From Elusimicrobiota bacterium (GTDB taxonomy: Bacteria > Elusimicrobiota > Elusimicrobia > JACQPE01): a DNA stretch of 64,000 nt. Where the stretch lies: contig JACPAN010000006.1 in the NCBI GenBank assembly GCA_016180815.1, positions 1 through 64,000 on the forward strand. The letters are read 5' to 3'. Under the pieces are notes generated by a model, which had not been told where the DNA came from, did not search any database, and saw nothing but the letters and a program-made list of their open reading frames with translations. Below, piece by piece: positions 61,623-64,000 of the stretch. How positions within the stretch are numbered: the stretch's first letter is position 1; each line of letters begins with the position of its first letter. Made by a program: the position numbers and the translations under genes.

Positions 61623-61738
61623 GGCGGCTGGTGTCGTGCGGTTAATCTGGTTCTCTTTTAGGTCGGGGGACCAGGCGCTCTTTTAGCGCACGCCGCAAGC
61701 CAGGTGTCTTTCGACTCATAGACACGGGGCCAGCCGCC
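61623..61738 (+). ncRNA. Structured leader RNA candidate, class unknown
   Basis: A perfect nine-base closing stem (61623-61631 with 61730-61738) encloses further stems: GCGG/CCGC (61638-61641, 61693-61696) around two hairpins (61647-61653/61668-61674 and 61675-61679/61685-61689), and a hairpin with six-base stem (61704-61709/61720-61725). It ends 35 bases before the cytochrome c start at 61774. This is the layout of a riboswitch or other cis-acting RNA; I cannot match a known class by sequence, and no T-run terminator is present. Confidence 0.55.
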
Positions 61739-61773
61739 AAAGATTTAAGAACGGTCGCGCAGGATGAGGGAAC

Positions 61774-62259
61774 ATGAAGAAAAAAACATTAGTCTTTAGC
61801 GTAGGACTGCTGCTCGTTTTTAGTTTCACAGCCGTTAATGTCATAGCGGAAAAGAAAACCCAAAAAGAAAAAGGCAAGGCAGCAGAAGACGCGAGTGAAA
61901 AAGAGTTTCCTTGGGATAAGGGCCCGGCGGAAATTGATGTTTCTAGCTATCCTAAGGAGCAGCAGGAAAACTACAAGACTTTTTCCGTCAAATGCTCCAA
62001 ATGCCATACGCTCGCCCGCGCCATTAATTCTCCCTATGCCTTGCCCGAGGAATGGGAACCTTATGTCAAAAAAATGTCTAAAAAGAAGCGCTCTGGGCTT
62101 AGTAATCCCGCAGTGGTCAAAAAAATCACTGAATTTTTGAAATACGACTCCTCTGTTCGCAAAAAAGACCTGATTGAAAAAAAACTCAGCGAGAAGAAGG
62201 CTAAAAGCCCAAGCGAGGAAGAGAAAAAGGAAGAAGCCGAAAAGAAAAATGGCCAGTGA
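61774..62259 (+). CDS. Periplasmic monohaem cytochrome c
   Basis: 161 residues. A signal peptide (about 1-25, LVFSVGLLLVFSFTAVNVI), a Lys/Glu-rich spacer, one haem site CSKCH (74-78) followed by the distal Met region (YVKKMSKKKRSGLSNPAVV), then a very charged, probably disordered C-terminus. It resembles small cytochromes found with reaction centres and electron-transfer chains. GTGA overlap with the next cytochrome gene. The leader contains the structured RNA candidate. Confidence 0.85.
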   Translation: MKKKTLVFSVGLLLVFSFTAVNVIAEKKTQKEKGKAAEDASEKEFPWDKGPAEIDVSSYPKEQQENYKTFSVKCSKCHTLARAINSPYALPEEWEPYVKKMSKKKRSGLSNPAVVKKITEFLKYDSSVRKKDLIEKKLSEKKAKSPSEEEKKEEAEKKNGQ

Positions 62260-62780
62260 GAGACAAAGGAGCGCGCAATCTCGTTTTTCTTGTGGTTTTT
62301 ATTGGAGCCAATCTGTTTTCCTTCTACGGTTTTTTAGCCTACCGCGCGAGACTATGGAGCCCTCTTTGGGCAATCCAGCCTACTGAAAAAGAGTTTACAT
62401 CAGTTCCCGGACTTGCGGCGGATGGAGAGGATTCCCCTACGGCCCGTGGACGTCGTCTTTATCGGGAATTTCGCTGCGCTGTCTGTCACGGGCCCAGCGG
62501 CGAAGGAGGGGTTAAAAATCCCAACGCCGATCCGGACGGTGTAATTCCCAACCTCTACGACCTGGCCGATGCCTTTACGTTTAGTGACCTTAAGGGCAAG
62601 CTCCTCAAAGGAGCTCATCCTGCCAAGGTTGAAGAAAGTGGCCCGGAGCCAATTCTTGACATGCCTTCCTGGAAGGAAGCGTTTTCTGAAGATGAAGTAG
62701 ACGCGATGGCCCAATATCTTTTCAGTCTCAAACCTTCTCTAGTGAGCGAGAAAGAGGAGAAGGAGGAAGAGGAACCTTGA
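62256..62780 (+). CDS. Membrane-anchored monohaem cytochrome c
   Basis: 174 residues from GTG 62256. One N-terminal membrane helix (NLVFLVVFIGANLFSFYGFL), then a class I-like cytochrome domain with haem site CAVCH (74-78), the GPSGEGG loop and a Met-containing LDMPSW distal region, and YLFSLKP at the end; an acidic tail follows. It is of the sort that delivers electrons to or from a quinol or terminal enzyme. Coupled to the preceding cytochrome. Confidence 0.88.
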   Translation: MRDKGARNLVFLVVFIGANLFSFYGFLAYRARLWSPLWAIQPTEKEFTSVPGLAADGEDSPTARGRRLYREFRCAVCHGPSGEGGVKNPNADPDGVIPNLYDLADAFTFSDLKGKLLKGAHPAKVEESGPEPILDMPSWKEAFSEDEVDAMAQYLFSLKPSLVSEKEEKEEEEP

Positions 62781-62832
62781 GAGAGAAACAATATTTTGTG
62801 AATCTGAAAAACAAAAAAAGGAGGAGTTAGAC

Positions 62833-63735
62833 ATGGGTATTCATCCACTGACACTAAGTCTGTTCGTGGCCTTTGCGGCCTTGGGGGGATTCGCCAGCGT
62901 TCGGTTGGGCAATCCTTTGTTGGCGATTGCCGGGGCAATCATAGGCCTGACCATAGTCTTATCGGTGCGTATTGCCCGCCAGTGGCAGAAGGCCGTGATC
63001 TTGAGGCTGGGTAAGTTTCAAGGCATGCGCGGCCCGGGTCTTTTTGGAATCCTGCCGTTTTTTGACACGATTCCATACTGGATTGATCTTAGAACGGTCA
63101 CCACACCGTTTGCTGCAGAGCAAACGCTAACTAAAGACAGCGTTCCCGTAGATGTGGACGCGGTGCTCTTTTGGAGAGTGGTAGATCCTATGAAAGCGGC
63201 CTTAGAAGTGGAAAATTATCGGGAAGCGATTTCCTGGTCTTCTCAGACGGCATTGAGAGACATCATCGGCGAAACAGACTTGGCCGAGATGCTGGTGGGA
63301 CGACGAAAAATTGACACCCGACTATGCCAGATGATTGATGAGCGCACGGAATCTTGGGGAATTAAAGCGCTTTCCGTAGAAATCAGGGACGTCAAAATTC
63401 CCGTGGCTCTTCAAAATGCCATGTCTATGCAGGCTCAGGCCGAAAGAGAACGTCAGGCGCGCTTAATCCTGGGAGACTCGGAGCTTCAGATAGCCGACAA
63501 GTTCAGGCAAGCCTCCAGAGCTTACTCGGAAACCCCGGTGGCCCTGCATCTGCGGGCGATGAACATTCTTTTGGAGGGGATGCGCCAAAATTCAACGGTT
63601 GTGATTGTGCCTTCCAGCGCGGTAGAAACAATGGGTCTAGGAGCCATGTCAGGATTGACCTCCTTGGCCAAGGAGTTTGCTGGACCCAAAAATATGGCGC
63701 CTTCAGAAAAAGAATCGGAAAAGACGGCGAAGTAG
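62833..63735 (+). CDS. SPFH/stomatin-like (slipin) membrane protein
   Basis: 300 residues, GGAGGAG before the ATG. Two N-terminal hydrophobic segments (about 5-50), then the band-7 domain starting VILRLGKFQGMRGPGLFG, with the conserved Val-Asp strand (TKDSVPVDVDAVLFW), a coiled coil rich in Ala/Glu/Arg (QAQAERERQARLI) and a slipin-like helical C-terminus. These proteins organise membrane microdomains and oligomerise. It stands between cytochromes, so it may scaffold electron-transfer complexes. Confidence 0.9.
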   Translation: MGIHPLTLSLFVAFAALGGFASVRLGNPLLAIAGAIIGLTIVLSVRIARQWQKAVILRLGKFQGMRGPGLFGILPFFDTIPYWIDLRTVTTPFAAEQTLTKDSVPVDVDAVLFWRVVDPMKAALEVENYREAISWSSQTALRDIIGETDLAEMLVGRRKIDTRLCQMIDERTESWGIKALSVEIRDVKIPVALQNAMSMQAQAERERQARLILGDSELQIADKFRQASRAYSETPVALHLRAMNILLEGMRQNSTVVIVPSSAVETMGLGAMSGLTSLAKEFAGPKNMAPSEKESEKTAK

Positions 63736-63776
63736 GATTATTTGAAAATCGCATCCAAGGGGTTTAAGGAGGCCTG

Positions 63777-64000
63777 GTGTCCAAGGAAGAGTTGTACGGC
63801 TGGCTTGGCTGGTTAGCCGTCGTTCTTGTGCTTATCGCGTCGGGGTGGTGGACCTACCAGAGATGGGAGGTTTCTCAGCCTGTCCCCTTTGACCACAAAA
63901 AACATGTTGATTTTGGGATTGCCTGCGATGCGTGCCATGTAGGGGCCAAGGACGAGATCCGCGCCAGCGTTCCCAACACCCCCATCTGCGCCTTATGTCA
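63777..64000 (+). CDS. Membrane-anchored multihaem cytochrome c (3' partial), ActA/c7-like
   Basis: The first 74 complete codons are visible, from GTG 63777 with GGAGG upstream. An N-terminal membrane helix (WLGWLAVVLVLIASGWW), then PVPFDHKKHVDFGIACDACH with a first haem site (50-54) and CALC at 71-74 with the His cut by the window end. The HxxxH...CxxCH pattern fits class III cytochromes; the lead-in PxPFxHKxHV is like ActA of alternative complex III. The rest lies outside the window. Confidence 0.8.
   Translation, partial: MSKEELYGWLGWLAVVLVLIASGWWTYQRWEVSQPVPFDHKKHVDFGIACDACHVGAKDEIRASVPNTPICALC

Noticed and set aside
61623-61738. Known c-di-GMP (GEMM) riboswitch
   Set aside because: The tetraloop/receptor and conserved core sequences of that class are not seen, so the RNA is left unclassified.

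Overview
The window comes from a Gram-negative bacterium with an outer membrane. The evidence is a barrel-type cytochrome-porin ending in Phe, a lipoprotein signal, a Tat component, sigma-54 regulation and several periplasmic c-type cytochromes. Base composition is close to balanced. I cannot name the phylum from the sequence alone. Respiration by cytochromes, an alternative oxidase and metal-binding periplasmic proteins suggests an environmental redox organism.

Layout. (1) 1-30369: late region of a tailed-phage-like element of HK97 type, read rightward: terminase, portal/MuF, an unusual metalloprotease plus double adenine methyltransferase protein, prohead protease, capsid, fibre-like proteins, connectors, tail tube, tape measure, tail tip proteins and lysis genes. 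Its left end lies outside the window. It looks like an old copy with about three breaks, so I treat it as a fossil. A minus-strand DUF262/DUF1524 defence-type gene (7628-9424) sits inside the head module. (2) 30458-43480: eight same-strand genes with no gap above about 25 bases: XRE regulator, SNF2 helicase, type III-like Mod and Res, OLD-family nuclease, UvrD-like helicase, SRAP protein and a Cas4/RecB-like nuclease. This is a composite defence island. It ends against a 5'-truncated DUF423 membrane-protein gene, which marks a likely insertion junction. (3) 43500-47713: chromosomal-looking genes: small membrane proteins, Tag glycosylase, GIY-YIG protein, alternative oxidase and, facing them, a Kef-type antiporter. 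(4) 47798-52932: a minus-strand run of small genes ending in a tyrosine recombinase, probably a second integrated element or the early arm of a phage. (5) 53347-56399: minus-strand metal-handling cluster with a 593-residue histidine-rich protein, two YHS-domain proteins, a heavy-metal-binding protein and a Cys/His-containing secreted protein. (6) 56490-64000: TatA, sensor kinase, NtrC-type regulator, receiver-domain protein, Cyc2-like cytochrome-porin, a structured RNA candidate, two cytochromes c, an SPFH protein and the start of a multihaem cytochrome.

How it fits together. The NtrC-type regulator implies sigma-54 promoters, and good -24/-12 matches lie before tatA (56450-56465) and before the receiver/cyc2-like pair (59871-59886). 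The latter is preceded by two 17-bp palindromes whose centres are 22 bp apart. The right end therefore reads as a regulated electron-transfer locus next to a metal-binding locus. The left two thirds are mobile DNA and anti-phage genes. No stretch longer than 300 bases lacks a gene.
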